This document shows, in pieces, positions 36,830 through 48,412 of a DNA stretch of 64,000 nt; within the stretch, counting starts at the first letter, position 1, and every line of letters begins with the position of its first letter. Origin of the DNA: Rhyzopertha dominica. Lineage: Eukaryota; Arthropoda; Insecta; Coleoptera; Bostrichidae. A model generated the notes under the pieces. The model did no database searches. It was not told where the DNA came from and saw only the letters and a program-made list of their open reading frames with translations. The stretch lies in the NCBI GenBank assembly GCA_025024175.1, contig QCXZ01000053.1:8060001-8124000 (forward strand), read 5' to 3'. Made by a program: the position numbers and the translations under genes.

Positions 36830-37200
36830 CGTCGCTATTTGCCAATCCGCCCACGCGCAACACAAGAGTTCACCATTCCTGACCATCCAACAACGAGATC
36901 GGACGTTAAACGTTCATCAGCGGCGCAAATAGAAGGGAGGCACAAATCCGCAGGCCGATTAGCATGCCGTTTTCTGAATCGGATGTTTGCTGTTCGAGTA
37001 AGCGCCAGAGTCCGGCGGTATTTGCACAAAACGACTGAATGAAACCAGTAATCAGGAATGCCCGATGGATGGCAGCCGGCAAGTTCAAGTGGAAGGTTCA
37101 TGGCTCGCCCGCAGTGTAATTGTTTGAGATGCAATTAAACGACGACAATCGTAGTGGGCCCGGTTGCGCAACGAGTTCCTGTTCGACATTTGCACGGACT
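36830..37200. other. GC-rich unique island, candidate regulatory DNA
   Basis: CpG-containing block with open frames on both strands (about 100 codons each), a usual side effect of high GC content. No domain seen. Candidate conserved non-coding block; an unrecognised exon is possible. Confidence 0.3.
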
Positions 37201-38052
37201 AGAGAGCATGCTTCATTCATTAAAAATTGACAAAGCTTGCCCCATTAAAATTCAGCAATAAAAACTCTCGATTAGCTTCTTTCCTTCGTATATGAACGCA
37301 TGGGGTATCGGGAAACGTAAAAGTTACAAAAACTGTTAATTGAGGACAAAATATGCGAATCGGGGGATCAGTTGTGTTTTTTTTATACAAACAAGCATTT
37401 TGAATATTTCGACGCAGTAGGCGTGTTTTGAAACCATAATGATGAAAAAAAGACGATTGTTGAATTACTACAAGTACGTTTAGTATAAGATCGTTCCATT
37501 TATCACTTACTCATTGTATAGGTAAGTTTTAACTTTGATAGTCGAAAGGTAATGTCCAATTTAATCATGCTGAACATCAAATTATAGGTACTTGGAACAA
37601 ACCTTATTAATTTTCTACTGTAGCATGATAATTATCTTAAATCTAATAAATCACATTTAAAAAAAATCTGAACAATTACATTATTTCCATTGTAATAGGT
37701 ACAATAGAGATGTTATCTACAATATGAATTACGTAGCCTCAACAAGTGCATACGAAAAACTACCGAACTGTAAATAAACGCTGTTATCATTTAATCGCTT
37801 TTTATATTCGGTCTGCTGTTTTGGAACCTTGGGTTCTATTATACATAATAAATGTAGTGTAAGTGTAATTTTATCAAATGCTTCCCGTACTGAGCACAGT
37901 ATGTTTTCTTCCTAGTTAACAAAACATTCTTAATATGGTCATTGTGGCGACACCTTAACCACTTTCACGCCGGTAGCGGAGACACCGTCCATGAATAATA
38001 GTCGTGCGACTGCGCGAACAGTAAAAAGCGGAAATGTGCATGCGCGTTTGGA
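37201..38052. other. AT-rich DNA left of duplication copy A
   Basis: No gene or repeat end recognised. The duplication begins just to the right. Sequence corresponding to this stretch next to copy B would fall inside the 100-N gap. Confidence 0.45.
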
Positions 38053-38096
38053 GCAGCGAAAAACAGAGTTAGTAGAGTGGTTTGAATTTTGTCAAA

Positions 38097-38246
38097 TGTT
38101 AAAGTTAAAGAATTACGATAGGTAAAAGGTCCTATAATTCTTTTAACAATAATTCCACACCAGATTTTAAGTACGAAGCGATATTGATATCTTCTGTCTG
38201 CACATTCATTTTGTTGTTGTTGAAAATTAACATTGTCCAAGCACAT
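38097..38246 (-). pseudogene. Mariner-like transposase fragment (copy A)
   Basis: The minus-strand frame contains KIWCGIIVKRIIGPFTYRNS, the stretch between the first and second catalytic residues of mariner-type transposases (compare IIGEHIIGPFF in the relic at 30.7 kb). The following part is deleted here but survives in copy B at 53.15-53.39 kb. Confidence 0.65.
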
Positions 38247-39306
38247 CTTGGTATGCCCTTGCAGAAAAATCTACGTCGTTCTTCATCATCTGGACTTAGT
38301 CTTTGACGTATTCATAATTTATAAGGCTTAATTTTTTTAATGAAGTGGGTAGTAGATTAGGTTGTTCCAGTTTGGTTTTCAATTATTAAACTTAGTACTG
38401 TTAGTATGTTTCTATAGGGACAACACATCTTTTAATAAACCGTATTCTTTTAGATTAATTGCCAGTGCTAAAAATGGAGTTGTTAGGTTGTCTTCGATCC
38501 GCTTATTTGTTGAAGTGCGTGTTTTCAGTTAGCTATAAGAGTTTTCTTTTCCACGGAGTATTGTCTCCAAAACCTCAACTTTCTGCATTCGGTAAATTCA
38601 GAGACTCGTCAGTCGCCTTCTGAATGCTATAAAAAGTGTTTTTATGCCACAACAAAAATGCTTTTTCTAAATATGTTCAAAACCCTCAAAACCTGGTGTC
38701 AGTCATTGAGACATTTATGACTGATTCTCGGTCATAAATTCATGTAAAACCTTTTACATACCCTCTGGCTGAAATACTTTAGATATTTTTGGTCTTACCG
38801 TATCTGTAAACATTTGTATGATTTATGTAACTATACATTCACTAAACTAGACGTGTTACTTTGAAATATCAAGCAAACTAGAAAGACCATAGTGCTGGGC
38901 GGTTTGCTTTCTTTGACTTTTCCGAAAAGTATGGCAGAAGTAAGCTCTGTTAATATTCATTTGGAAGCATTTATATCCCTTTCTGTAGATGAAGCGAGAT
39001 TTTTGAGGCAGTAGTTTTCCCACTGCTTGTAAAATGCCTCTTCTTTCAGTTCGAGAATAGATCGTCTTTTTGTTCATCTCGAAACCGAGATAATAATAAA
39101 ATACACTAATAAACATATTGTGCCGTGCATCGTTGATTTAATAGTGAAAAATGCCATCTAATACATGGTGTGCTTTTTTGTGGTCTATATGAAAACTTTC
39201 GCTTCAACGTCACTGGAATTTTCGTGTGCCGGTAAAAATAAGGTTGACGTATTCCAGAATTTTCTATGAAAATCTTTCTAAAACTATAAATACAGTATAA
39301 TTTTAA
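38247..39306. other. Duplicated unique DNA, nothing recognised
   Basis: Matches about 53.54-54.74 kb of copy B. Short frames are shared by both copies but have no domain. Copy A lacks small segments present in B near 38.65 and 38.73 kb. Confidence 0.5.
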
Positions 39307-40140
39307 AGTAAGAATTTAGGATGGCAATGCCATCTGTCAGCATTACACTAACATGATGACAAAGCCACCTAGCTGCCTTAACGGGCACTACTTCCTAAAG
39401 GAAGTGACCTGTAGCCTGACAAATTGGCATGCAACTGCATACTTCAATTTGACAGCAGGCCCCCACGGCACTTTATGCTAACGGGCAAGAACCAACATAC
39501 ATAAAATGCATGTCTATGCTGAACTGTCTACACCTCAACCAACTGCAGATAGTACTATTTCGCTGTCATTACAGCTCATCAGTGCAGTTTAGGTCTAGTG
39601 TAGACAACACAGCATAGAACTGGTTTTGCTTATATACCNAAGCAATGGNATGATGAAAGTAAGGATTTAGGATGGCAATGCCATCTGTCAGCATTACACT
39701 GACATGATGACAAAGCCACCTAGCTGCCTTAACGGGTACTACTTCCTAAAGGAAGTTACCTGTAGCCTGACAAATTAGCATGCATTTTATGTATGTTGGT
39801 TCTTGCCCGTTAGCATAAAGTGCCGTGGGGGCCTGCTGTCAAATTGAAGTATGCAGTTGCATGCCAATTTGTCAGGCTACATGTCACTTCCTTTAGGAAG
39901 TAGTACCCGTTAATGCAGCTAGGTGGCTTTGTCATCATGTCAGTGTAATGCTGACAGATGGCATTGCCATCCTAAATTCTTACTTTCATCATACCATTGC
40001 TTTGGTATATAAGCAAAACCAGTTCTATGCCGTGTTGTCTACACTAGACCTAAACTGCACTGATGAGCTGTAATGACAGCGAAATAGTACTATCTGCAGT
40101 TGGTTGAGGTGTAGACAGCACAGCATAGACATGCATTTTA
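39307..40140. repeat. Foldback array, two direct units plus inverted arm
   Basis: Units begin with AGTAAGAATTTAGGATGGCA at 39307 and again at 39658 (period 351 bp). From about 39780 the sequence runs back as the inverted complement and ends with TAGACATGCATTTTA near 40140. The arms include ACTTCCTAAAGGAAGT, itself a palindrome, and CAACCAACTGCAGATAG. No coding capacity. The corresponding copy B array has three direct units. Two Ns at 39639 and 39649. Confidence 0.82.
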
Positions 40141-40479
40141 ATGTATAATTTTGTCTTAATCTCGACAGTCATGTGAAAAAAGATTCTGGTATATTTAACT
40201 ACATTATACTCGTAAATGACTTGTTCGTTTTACAGGATATGTATGGCTTGATACCCTGAAGAAGAACAGAATGGTTTGAAAGAGTTCTGTAAGTTGATTA
40301 ATAAATTCCGTGAAACAATCATGTGCATTTATTTTATTTAAATAAAATATTTCACCAAGGAAACCGTGAATGTTACTAAATGACTTGGCACTACATATAC
40401 TAAATTTAGCACAAATGCAGCCGCAAAATTAAAAGAACAAAACCTTTACTTCGGAATTATCTCTAGCATCAATCGTTGA
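40141..40479. other. Duplicated DNA right of the foldback array
   Basis: Matches 55.95-56.26 kb. No gene recognised. Confidence 0.5.
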
Positions 40480-40880
40480 CCTCCAGACGGAGGAATCCAA
40501 AGGCTGCTCGTGAGTTTGGGGCGTGATTTGGCATCGTCGCGCCGACACTGCTTTTGTTTTTCTTTTCGTGCATGCCCCGAGTCGTATTTGCGGACGCGAG
40601 ATGTCGTCGGCATTTTTCACCTCGGTCCATTGCGCAACGAGAAAAACGATCGGCAATTAGGCAGAAAAGTGAACGAGAAACGCGTCGTTAGCGGCAATTG
40701 GGGACAATTAGACGCGTAATAATTTGCGTAAACAGAAGAACTAGCGACACGTTTTTGTGCCTGTTCGCGTTATTTTGCGGAATTGGATGGTAATGAGGTT
40801 CACACATTGGAGGGTACTGTTTTGTAAGAGCGTGGCCTACGGACGAATTAGGTCCAACTTTCTTTGCTGGCAACCAGAGA
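40480..40880. other. GC-rich island in copy A, candidate regulatory DNA
   Basis: CpG-rich block with several CAATTAG/CAATTGG cores (about 40650-40710) and GCGCGCC-like patches. Its counterpart is 56260-56690. Overlapping frames on both strands resemble nothing. Candidate enhancer-like block. Confidence 0.32.
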
Positions 40881-43800
40881 ATGATTAGCGCTCGTTATTT
40901 TAAGTTTTTGAAAGGCTTGATTGTTCTAGTAAAGTGAGGTTTATTGGCTCTTGAACTACTTTTTTGAAAAAATATTAGCCAGTGAGGATATCGACAAATA
41001 GGCTGATTTCAGACGAGATATACTAATTATCAAGTATACAAAGAAAAGAATTTTTAGGTATCACGGAGCACTGGAAAAGCTGAAGTCTGGAAGGAGTCAT
41101 CTACTTATCGGATTCCCAACAAAAGAAGATTGTTGGTGGAGGAAGACGTAGAAATCTACATAGAGGAGAACCATCTTTTATGCTATGGTCACGCCAAATA
41201 AATGCCACTTAACGATGGAAGCAAGGAAGACCTAAAATACCGTTTGAAGATGAAGTTGATTAAATGGTGAAAGAAAAAAAGATAAGAGAAATGTTTAAAT
41301 CTTTTCCGTATAACTAATGCAAAAGCAACATCTTGCTTTAAACTGCACCGTGATAATTGAAATTTTATTAAGCGGTAATTGGATATAATCAAGTATGTCC
41401 CAAAGACATAGGCGCGTCTACGTAAACAAAAAATGGGACACTGATTGTAGGTTAACTTTATTGATTTACACGGATCTTGTAATAATTGTAATTAACAATG
41501 AACCTGATAATTTATCACTGCCTTCAACTTGTAAAAATTTGTAAATTGTTTCAAGGACTCGTGATATAGGTACACGCATTTTATGTTATACTGATTCTAA
41601 TCGTCCGGTAACTCGAGAAAAAAGCGCCAACGAGGAAATTATTTTTCCGTATTTATAAAAAAGCTCGACTTGCACACACGGAATTTTTATTAATCTAGTC
41701 TGGTTATTTTTTATTTAGTTCTAAGAGTTATTTATAATAATCTTCGACCTCAACAACTATCGCAACGGTAATAGTGACGGCTAGTATAGCGCCACCTATT
41801 TTGAAACGGGGTCCACGTCTGGTCTAAAAAGGATGACATAACCAACATCTGCATCTTTGAACCGAAATAATCAAAGGCACCTGCGTTATTTACACGTGGA
41901 TATTTATAGATTCTGCGGCAGACGAGCTCTGGACATGGGAGATGATCGCCGCCGCTGTCTTTGTGTTTTTGAGCCAATTATCCCTCGGGGCTATTCATAG
42001 AATAGAATAGGATGTAGCTAGCGTATTACCAAATTCGACAATCTTCTTTATTTGTTTGTTCGTTTAGCGAAGTTCACTTCTTATATTTCGTCTTTCCAAG
42101 ATCACCTAATTTGCAATTTTTATTTATGTAAAATTTGCTTAAATTACTTCACTTCATCTAGAACTAGAGTAATGATATGGGCTATTCGTAACAGAGTCTT
42201 CATGCCTCTTTACTTATTTTCTTCATAAATGAAAAATAACAGTGTGAGGAACTTTGGATGCAATGCTTTCAAACTGCATTACTGTTGATTTAGCAAGTGA
42301 GTNAACCTTTATATTAAACCTGATACCCACATGCCCTTTAGCCCAAGTTGACTTTTTTTACCACGGTGATTTAAAACCACAACTTCTGAATGATGCCCGC
42401 TATAAAATAAGCCTCCTTTTCTCGTTACCTAGTACTCGAAGTCGAAAATGAGGTCTAGAAATGACTTTGTTTTTCTTAAAAATGTTTAAGGCAATAGTGA
42501 TTACGAGAGTTGGCTGTAAATATATAAAGAGAGATCCTGGGAGACCTAATTAGAGAGGTTATTAGAATACATGTAAAAGGCACGCCCTGTAAATAGCGTA
42601 AAGGGATTCAGTAACTGACTTTATTGGGTACTTACTTTATTTACAAGAGACAAATTGTATACTCACTAGCATCTGATGTGTTGCAAAAGAGCTGCTTGCA
42701 TCTAGTTTCGCATTTACAAAACAAAAACACCTTCCCATGAAATATTTTGCTGTAAAATTGAACTGTCGCGTCGTACTAAATCCTTCTATTAAGGGGGGAC
42801 TAGATTTGTATCTCAATAATGCTTCGTTGTCGCTTTTAACTTGTCTAAACTTCCTTCCCAACTACTTAGAATTACACTTCAAAGAGAACTCGCCACCATA
42901 GTATTAGTAATCTATGTCTGCTAAATGCAACAATTGCCACTATTTCAAAAATAAATCTAAAGGGCGCAAGCCGTTTCATACATTGTTGTATATCGCAAAA
43001 TTAATAAACTATAAGCCATCACGACTTTTGTTCAGATTCAAGTTTTTTACAGGTTACAGGTATTGTTTTTAAGTTCACTGGACACACTGAATGTCGAAAG
43101 CGAAACCAAAATAGCTGAATGTTGGACCATTCACATTTCACGCGACTGCCTTTTGGTTTCAACAAGAGACCTGCATGCTTCTTTGATATTATCCTATGAA
43201 CAGTACAAGTCGATACCTATAATAAACGTAATGTTGTGTTAAATATATAAAACCACCTTTTCGTACTTTAAACGTTGGTGTTATGGGTTTGTAATTTGCA
43301 GAAACACCTCAATCTTTGAGAATTCTTCGTAACAACGACAAACTGCTTCAGCGTCTCTCATGGATGATTGAGGTGGAAGATTTTGAGGCGCACTTGTCGT
43401 TTTAGTGATCACAGCTAACTTAAGGAAAGTTTGCATTGAAAAAAGAGAGTTATTCAGAAACAACGTTGAAAATATTAAATAAAGATGAGATAAAGTACAA
43501 AACTTGAAGAGCCACAGGTGTGTTAACAATGTTGATATAATCGAGACACACACAATATAGGTAATGTTAAAGTATCTCTAGTGGGTTGTTGCCCTGGCAT
43601 TGAGAAAATAACAGCAATAACAATAAAATCATCTATAGGTACTTTACAATTAGTTAGTTGTAACATTGTCAAATCTTAAATTCTACATAAAAAACCACAC
43701 ACTTTCTATTCGGTTGATGTATTTTAAGTTTTATACGATTATTTCTTCTGACGAGAACAAATAATTTGTCGTGTATTTACTGTAACGCGTAAGTCGAAAA

Positions 43801-44352
43801 TATTTGTCACCTCCTTTTTTACGTGTTCCATGTTTTGCTCAGATTCCTCACTTTATCTTGTAATACAGTCGTCCCCTGACTCGTGAGATAATCGTAGAAT
43901 TTTCCTTGGCAAAATTTTGATGTGTTTGTCAAACATTTAACATCATAATCGTTGACCCTTGGGCTCGCCTTCGCTGGCTTGAAGTGTTTAATGTACAAAA
44001 CAAACATTTAATATGACGTACCGTGTAACAGACACGGAGTCATCCCATTCAGGTTCTAGCGAGTTTTTGGCACGCTCATTGAGTTTCCCAGAATGAAATC
44101 TTCGCGCCTATTAACTAATTCCGTTTGCTTGTCCTGGACACTGTCCAAATCTGAACGATATTTTGTTCGAATTAATCACAACCTTATTTTTCAGCCGTAG
44201 TAAACACTTACCTACACTAAAGCTATCGGGGATTTTCAATAGAAACACGTTTGATCTGCGCATCAATGACGTGGCTGAATAAAAAAGAGAGGAACCATAG
44301 TATTCCACAGATAGATTTTTTATTTCATGTTAAGGAAATGGCGAATGTTATA
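40881..44352. other. Duplicated low-complexity and unique DNA, nothing recognised
   Basis: Matches about 56.69-60.09 kb with few differences. Short frames at 41750-41977 and 42637-42861 (minus) are shared by both copies with one and three residue changes. This reflects overall DNA similarity, not selection, and neither shows a domain. One N at 42303 where copy B reads C. The two copies cease to match after about 44285. Confidence 0.5.
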
Positions 44353-44387
44353 CACTGACCGGCAAAAAAAACCGGCCACCCCGATAT
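44353..44387 (+). repeat. Left terminal inverted repeat of the Tc1 element
   Basis: CACTGACCGGC, eight A, then CCGGCCACCCCGATAT. The inner CCGGC-A(n)-CCGG could form a small hairpin. Mirror of 45902-45937. Confidence 0.95.
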
Positions 44388-44655
44388 ATCCCTATATCTG
44401 CACAATTTATATCTTAAATCGAGAACTGATGTGGTTTTTCTTCGCTATTAACAATTTCAAATGCTTGTTACACTCCTACCTATGTCTAATTTTAATTTGA
44501 GCAACCGAAATTTTCGTTTTAATAAGATCGACATGTTTGTGGAAATCAAAGGGAATATTTTCTTGTCATTTGCTCTTACTAAAAGGCAAGTAGACTTATC
44601 TGCAATTGTTTTGGAATCGAGTTTGACAGTTAATCCAAGTTTTCAAGCGATAACA

Positions 44656-45678
44656 ATGTCGTTAACTGTTGCGGACGTTTCCAAGATTGTTGCTTTGATT
44701 GAGGATGGTCGTAGTCAGCGGTATGTGTCTCGTACACTGGAAATACCCCGTACTACTACAGTTCAGGATGCATGGAATCGGTACTTGGAGACTGGCACAT
44801 GCGAGAGGCGAGCAGGATCCGGAAGGAAAAGGGTGACAACTCTCGTTGATGATCGTTTTCTTGTGCTCAACACACTGAGGGATCGCAGATCAACAGCAGT
44901 TCAGCTTCAACATCGTCTTCTAACAGTGCGAGGAATTCAAATAAGTGAGAGAACGATTAGGCGAAGGCTTGTGGAAAGTGGCTTAAATTCGCGAAGGCCT
45001 GCCACTGGGCCACAACTGCTGCCTAGGCACCGAAGGGCACGTCTGCAGTTTGCACAGTTACATGCAGATTGGAACCTTCAGCAATGGAGTGAAGTTCTTT
45101 TTACAGATGAGTCACGTTTTTGTCTGCGATCGCCTGATGGTCGAGAAAGGGTGTGGAGAAGACGAGGTGAACGATATTTTGACTGCATGATCTCTGAACG
45201 ACTATCCTTTAACGGCGGTTCTGTAATGGTGTGGGCAGGTATTTCTACGGAGGCACATACCGACCTCTTATTTGTAGAAAATGGTGCTTTGAACGCTCAG
45301 AGATATGTGGAAGATATTCTTCAAGAAGCTGTTGTCCCATTTTCGCATTTTGTTGGAGATGGCTTTGTTTTAATGCATGACAACGCCAGACCACACACTG
45401 CGCGAGTGGTAACTGAATATCTGGATGAGGTTGGCATTCGTAGACTTCATTGGCCAGCATGCAGCCCAGACCTTAATCCTATAGAGCACCTTTGGGACCA
45501 GCTTCAGAGGCGTATTCGTGGACGTCCAGCCATGCCTGAGACTCTTCAAGAGCTACGCTTGGCCCTTCAAGAAGAATTTGAAGGAATTCCTCAAATGTGC
45601 TTAACAGATTTGATCAACTCAATGCCCCGAAGGTTAAATGCTGTAATTCAGGCTCGAGGAGGACATACACGGTACTGA
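44656..45678 (+). CDS. Tc1-family transposase, DD34E, 340 aa
   Basis: Catalyses cut-and-paste transposition by binding the element's terminal repeats and inserting at TA. The open frame begins at 44461, but the Met at 44656 starts the conserved N-terminus and gives the usual 340 aa. In order: paired-type helix-turn-helix DNA-binding region (about residues 1-110, opening MSLTVADVSKIVALI), a GRPR-like linker GSGRKR (54-59), then the DDE domain with LFTDESRF (Asp151), HDNARPHTAR (Asp242) and SPDLNPIEHLWD (Glu277). There are 34 residues between Asp242 and Glu277, the DD34E signature. All catalytic residues are present and there is no stop or frameshift, so it may be active or recently active. An upstream extension to 44461 is possible but does not resemble the family. 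Confidence 0.95.
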   Translation: MSLTVADVSKIVALIEDGRSQRYVSRTLEIPRTTTVQDAWNRYLETGTCERRAGSGRKRVTTLVDDRFLVLNTLRDRRSTAVQLQHRLLTVRGIQISERTIRRRLVESGLNSRRPATGPQLLPRHRRARLQFAQLHADWNLQQWSEVLFTDESRFCLRSPDGRERVWRRRGERYFDCMISERLSFNGGSVMVWAGISTEAHTDLLFVENGALNAQRYVEDILQEAVVPFSHFVGDGFVLMHDNARPHTARVVTEYLDEVGIRRLHWPACSPDLNPIEHLWDQLQRRIRGRPAMPETLQELRLALQEEFEGIPQMCLTDLINSMPRRLNAVIQARGGHTRY

Positions 45679-45901
45679 CAGTAGGCAGGAATTCGATTTA
45701 AAAAAAGTATCACTATTTTTTTACGCATAAGAAAAAAGTAATTGTTGTGTTTCCGTTATTGTCATCAATTAAATTACCTAAATTTGTATTATTTGTCTTT
45801 TGTCTGTCCCAAACTTTGCGTTTCATATCAACAATAATGATTCTTCAACCCAACATCATTGTTAAGTTGAACTGGTGAATATTTAAGTGCGTTTCACAAA
45901 C

Positions 45902-45937
45902 ATATCGGGGTGGCCGGTTTTTTTTTGCCGGTCAGTG
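45902..45937 (-). repeat. Right terminal inverted repeat of the Tc1 element
   Basis: Inverse of the left repeat, with nine T instead of eight A in the homopolymer run, then TA at 45938-45939. Confidence 0.95.
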
Positions 45938-45959
45938 TATATTGTTTCTAGGTTTGAAA

Positions 45960-46650
45960 AGGCTCGACCAATCAAAGACCTAAAGGGTTGGTCTCGGGTT
46001 CTTACATTTAGATCAGCAATTATATTACCATATAGGGAGGAAATGGGCGCGCACCAAACAAAATTTATTGTGATCGAATGTGCTGAAGAAGCATTTTATA
46101 ATCATTCAAATCAACTGTGAGCTTATGCTTCATATGGTCAAGATCGTCTTTATTAAAGCTTTAAAGGATCTCCTAAATGCACCACAAAAACTGACCACCA
46201 TGTGTTGCTTATGTTAACGTTTTTAATCCTATTAGCAAGATACCTCCTTACATACGTAGTCTGATTCCAAGCCCAAATTATGTTAGCCAGAAGGAGTTCA
46301 AAATTTAGAGTGTCAGAGGAGAACTAGCAAGCAAATTTCACAACTGCAGCCCTTTCGAAAACTAGACAGAGTAGCGGGTAATATATGAAAGAAGTTGAGA
46401 AGCCATAAACGCCATAAAACTTTATACAAGGTAGGCAGAATATTTATGGCCTTTAGGGCTTTATATTCTGCTGGTTTCGATTTCTTAGTTATAGGGATAA
46501 CCAGCGACTTCTCCCAGCTAACAGGAAAAACACCAAGACCGATGCAGGTATTAATTATATGAGTTACACAAAGAAGAATCAGTGGTAAAGTGGATCCTGG
46601 ATCATGTTTCCTTGTGTGATTTCATCTATGTTTGTCCGATCGCTTGCTGG
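45960..46650 (-). pseudogene. LINE reverse-transcriptase relic (copy A)
   Basis: Minus strand, from about 46650 downwards: THIINTCIGLGVFPVSWEKS, LVIPITKKSKPAEY, INILPTLYKVL and LPATLSSFRKGCSCE, the first motifs of a CR1/Jockey-type reverse transcriptase. Further along, DDLDHMKHKLTVDLN (about 46.1 kb) matches the region after the YADD box. The central palm motifs, including GVPQGSIL, are deleted here but survive in copy B. A distinct LINE insertion from the one at 16.4-18.3 kb, on the opposite strand. Confidence 0.78.
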
Positions 46651-46720
46651 AGCTCTAGATGGGGTGATGTTCTACTGGATTATTCTTGTCTGTGTGCATT
46701 CTTTATATATTAGAGATTCT

Positions 46721-47185
46721 TTACGTATGTGGGCTTATTTCCATGGCTTCCTGGTCTCTAGACAAAATTATCGCACTATCATAGTGGTTACTTTTACTCG
46801 TTCTTGGTGTTGCCGCTAAGATTTCTTTTCTCCAGTTGAAGCCTTTTTGTGCCAAGTCGTTTATGAGTGCTGGGATTCTTGTGAGTTGTATTTTGGCCGT
46901 AGAACTTGAACAGTTTTTTTCACACTTCTTCCTTACGGTTTTTCTTCCTATTTTTTTGCCCGATTTATGTGTTATTGCTGGACAACGTTCTCCCCATATA
47001 CTTATTTCGTGAGCCAAGATGCTCCGTACTTTGTAGGCCTTTTCTCTACCATGATTTTGTAACGTCTTGTATACACATGGTAAAAATATTATACGGCTGG
47101 TTACTGCTTTACTTGCAAATGCGCATATCAAAGTTTGAGAACTTTTTTTAATGAGATCGTGGAAAATGTTCATTCCATCATTCAT
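46721..47185 (-). pseudogene. 154-codon frame upstream of the LINE RT relic
   Basis: A Lys/Arg-rich minus-strand frame located where the segment between endonuclease and reverse transcriptase of the LINE would lie (for example SGKKIGRKTVRKKCEKN and IPALINDLAQKGFNWRKEIL). I infer it belongs to the same retroelement because of position and strand, but I see no diagnostic motif. It is missing from copy B, so it is not a conserved host gene. Confidence 0.35.
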
Positions 47186-47509
47186 GCATGTTAAATAAAA
47201 GCCTAGAGCTCAATGTTAAAAGTGTCTTGCAGCATCTAAACGTGTTTTCCATTGAACAACGGTCATACATCAGATTACTTTCCAGTTTAATAATGACACG
47301 TAAAACTTACAGTACTGATAACAGCTGAGCGGGTAAAATATATTTCGTAATCGCACAAAGACATTGTTCCACATGCCAATTCGTGGAACACCAAACGCTA
47401 CATCATACCTGGACCCATCCTAAAAATTCCCAACCTACCCGCCTCCTACTGCTTCTGTCTCATAAATAGTGCCCTTCAGGTTTTACAGCAACGCACCGGA
47501 GAATAGAAT
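47186..47509. other. Duplicated DNA, nothing recognised
   Basis: Matches about 61.26-61.51 kb with small differences. No domain. Confidence 0.45.
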
Positions 47510-47870
47510 CAATGCAAGAGCCAAGTTTAAAGTGCAAAGTGATTCATTGTAGTTATGTAAAGTCGCTCCATGCACACCTGTGCTACAGCTGCAGCTTCTC
47601 ACGTGGTTTCGACACATCGGATTTTGCATCTCTCGTTAGGCTGCGTCTAATGAATTTAGATGTGCGAGTGGGACGTGAATGTGACCATTACCTCCGGGAT
47701 TTTTTGTGACGTTTCGAAAAAGTCACGCGCAAGCACGCCTAATTTTAAATTGCATGCTGTTCGGTAATTAGGATTGTGTACTTGGGGATTAAAATAGATT
47801 CGACTGCAACAGATGTGGCAGCTATAAGTTTTTTCGGGGGTCCAGTTACATCGTTCACCATTCTTATTAA
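47510..47870. other. GC-richer island with three E-boxes, copy A
   Basis: CACCTG (47575-47580), CAGCTG (47586-47591) and CACGTG (47600-47605) lie within 31 bp, followed by mixed unique sequence to about 47870. A 65-codon frame (47512-47709) is identical in copy B but has no domain. Candidate enhancer-like element bound by bHLH and zinc-finger E-box factors, by motif only. Confidence 0.35.
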
Positions 47871-48412
47871 ATCTTGAGGCTCGTGGTAGAACAATATGTT
47901 TCAGAAGTTTGCAGTGGCAATATAGACTAGATAATCAATTAGTTCAAAACAATTATTATTGATTTTTTTGCAGCACATGCAAACAATCCTAAGAGAAATT
48001 CTCAATTTACTGGTTTTTAAAACACACATTGGTTGAGAGAATTCGAATGAAAGAAGTTTCTGCTGAAACTGATTATCAAACAACGGGAAACAAAGTACTT
48101 GAGATAGTTATTTTGGATCAAGTATTGTTGTCTCTCGCTAAAGCAAATTCACTTCTGTCTTCCATTCAAGCTGAAGGAAGCATCACAACACATCAACTGC
48201 ATTAATTACGGTTCTGATTGATATATCTACTACTTCCATAGGATGCTGAGGTCTTGACTATACTGATGGTATTGTACTTCTTGAAGGACTACGATACTGT
48301 CGATCAGTAACTGTTCGGTACTGTTGTAGTTAAGCTAAAAGTGGCTAACATGTGCTGTAAGTGGAGTGTATCAGGGGACTTTATTAGGCACAGTACTATT
48401 CTATCTATATAT
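47871..48412. other. Right end of duplication copy A
   Basis: Matches 61.87-62.48 kb, with about 127 bp absent here near 47.93 kb and about 45 bp absent from B near 48.27 kb. The match ends at CTATCTATAT. Confidence 0.5.

Larger units (their letters stand above)
44353..45937 (+). mobile_element. Complete Tc1-type transposon, apparently intact
   Basis: A 1585-bp element flanked by TA on both sides (44351-44352 and 45938-45939), the canonical target duplication of Tc1/mariner elements. Its 35/36-bp terminal inverted repeats differ only in the length of one A/T run (8 against 9). It contains a single uninterrupted transposase gene of family-typical length. The element is absent from copy B, where the equivalent place (about 60.09-60.29 kb) has different short sequence. 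Confidence 0.95.
38053..48412 (+). repeat. Large direct duplication, copy A
   Basis: The segment starting GCAGCGAA and ending at CAGTACTATTCTATCTATAT is repeated in the same order and orientation at 53105-62480. Single-copy stretches such as 42.0-42.3 kb against 57.84-58.14 kb are almost identical, while transposon-derived stretches differ by insertions and deletions. It holds a mariner relic, a foldback array, GC islands, the Tc1 element and a LINE relic. Relative to copy B it lacks about 240 bp of the mariner relic near 38.1 kb and about 100 bp near 38.73 kb. Sequence alone cannot separate true duplication from unmerged haplotypes. Confidence 0.92.

Noticed and set aside
36737..37134. Pair of about 100-codon frames on opposite strands
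   Set aside because: Both result from a GC-rich block poor in stop codons; neither resembles a known protein.
41750..41977. 75-codon minus-strand frame shared with 57581-57808 as a gene pair
   Set aside because: One difference in 75 codons matches the general DNA identity of the copies; no recognisable domain.
44461..44655. 65-codon N-terminal extension of the Tc1 transposase
   Set aside because: The extension has no family resemblance, and the Met at 44656 gives the canonical 340-aa protein.
47512..47709. 65-codon frame identical in both duplicate copies as a conserved gene
   Set aside because: Identity reflects the recent duplication of the whole block, not selection; no domain or splice context.
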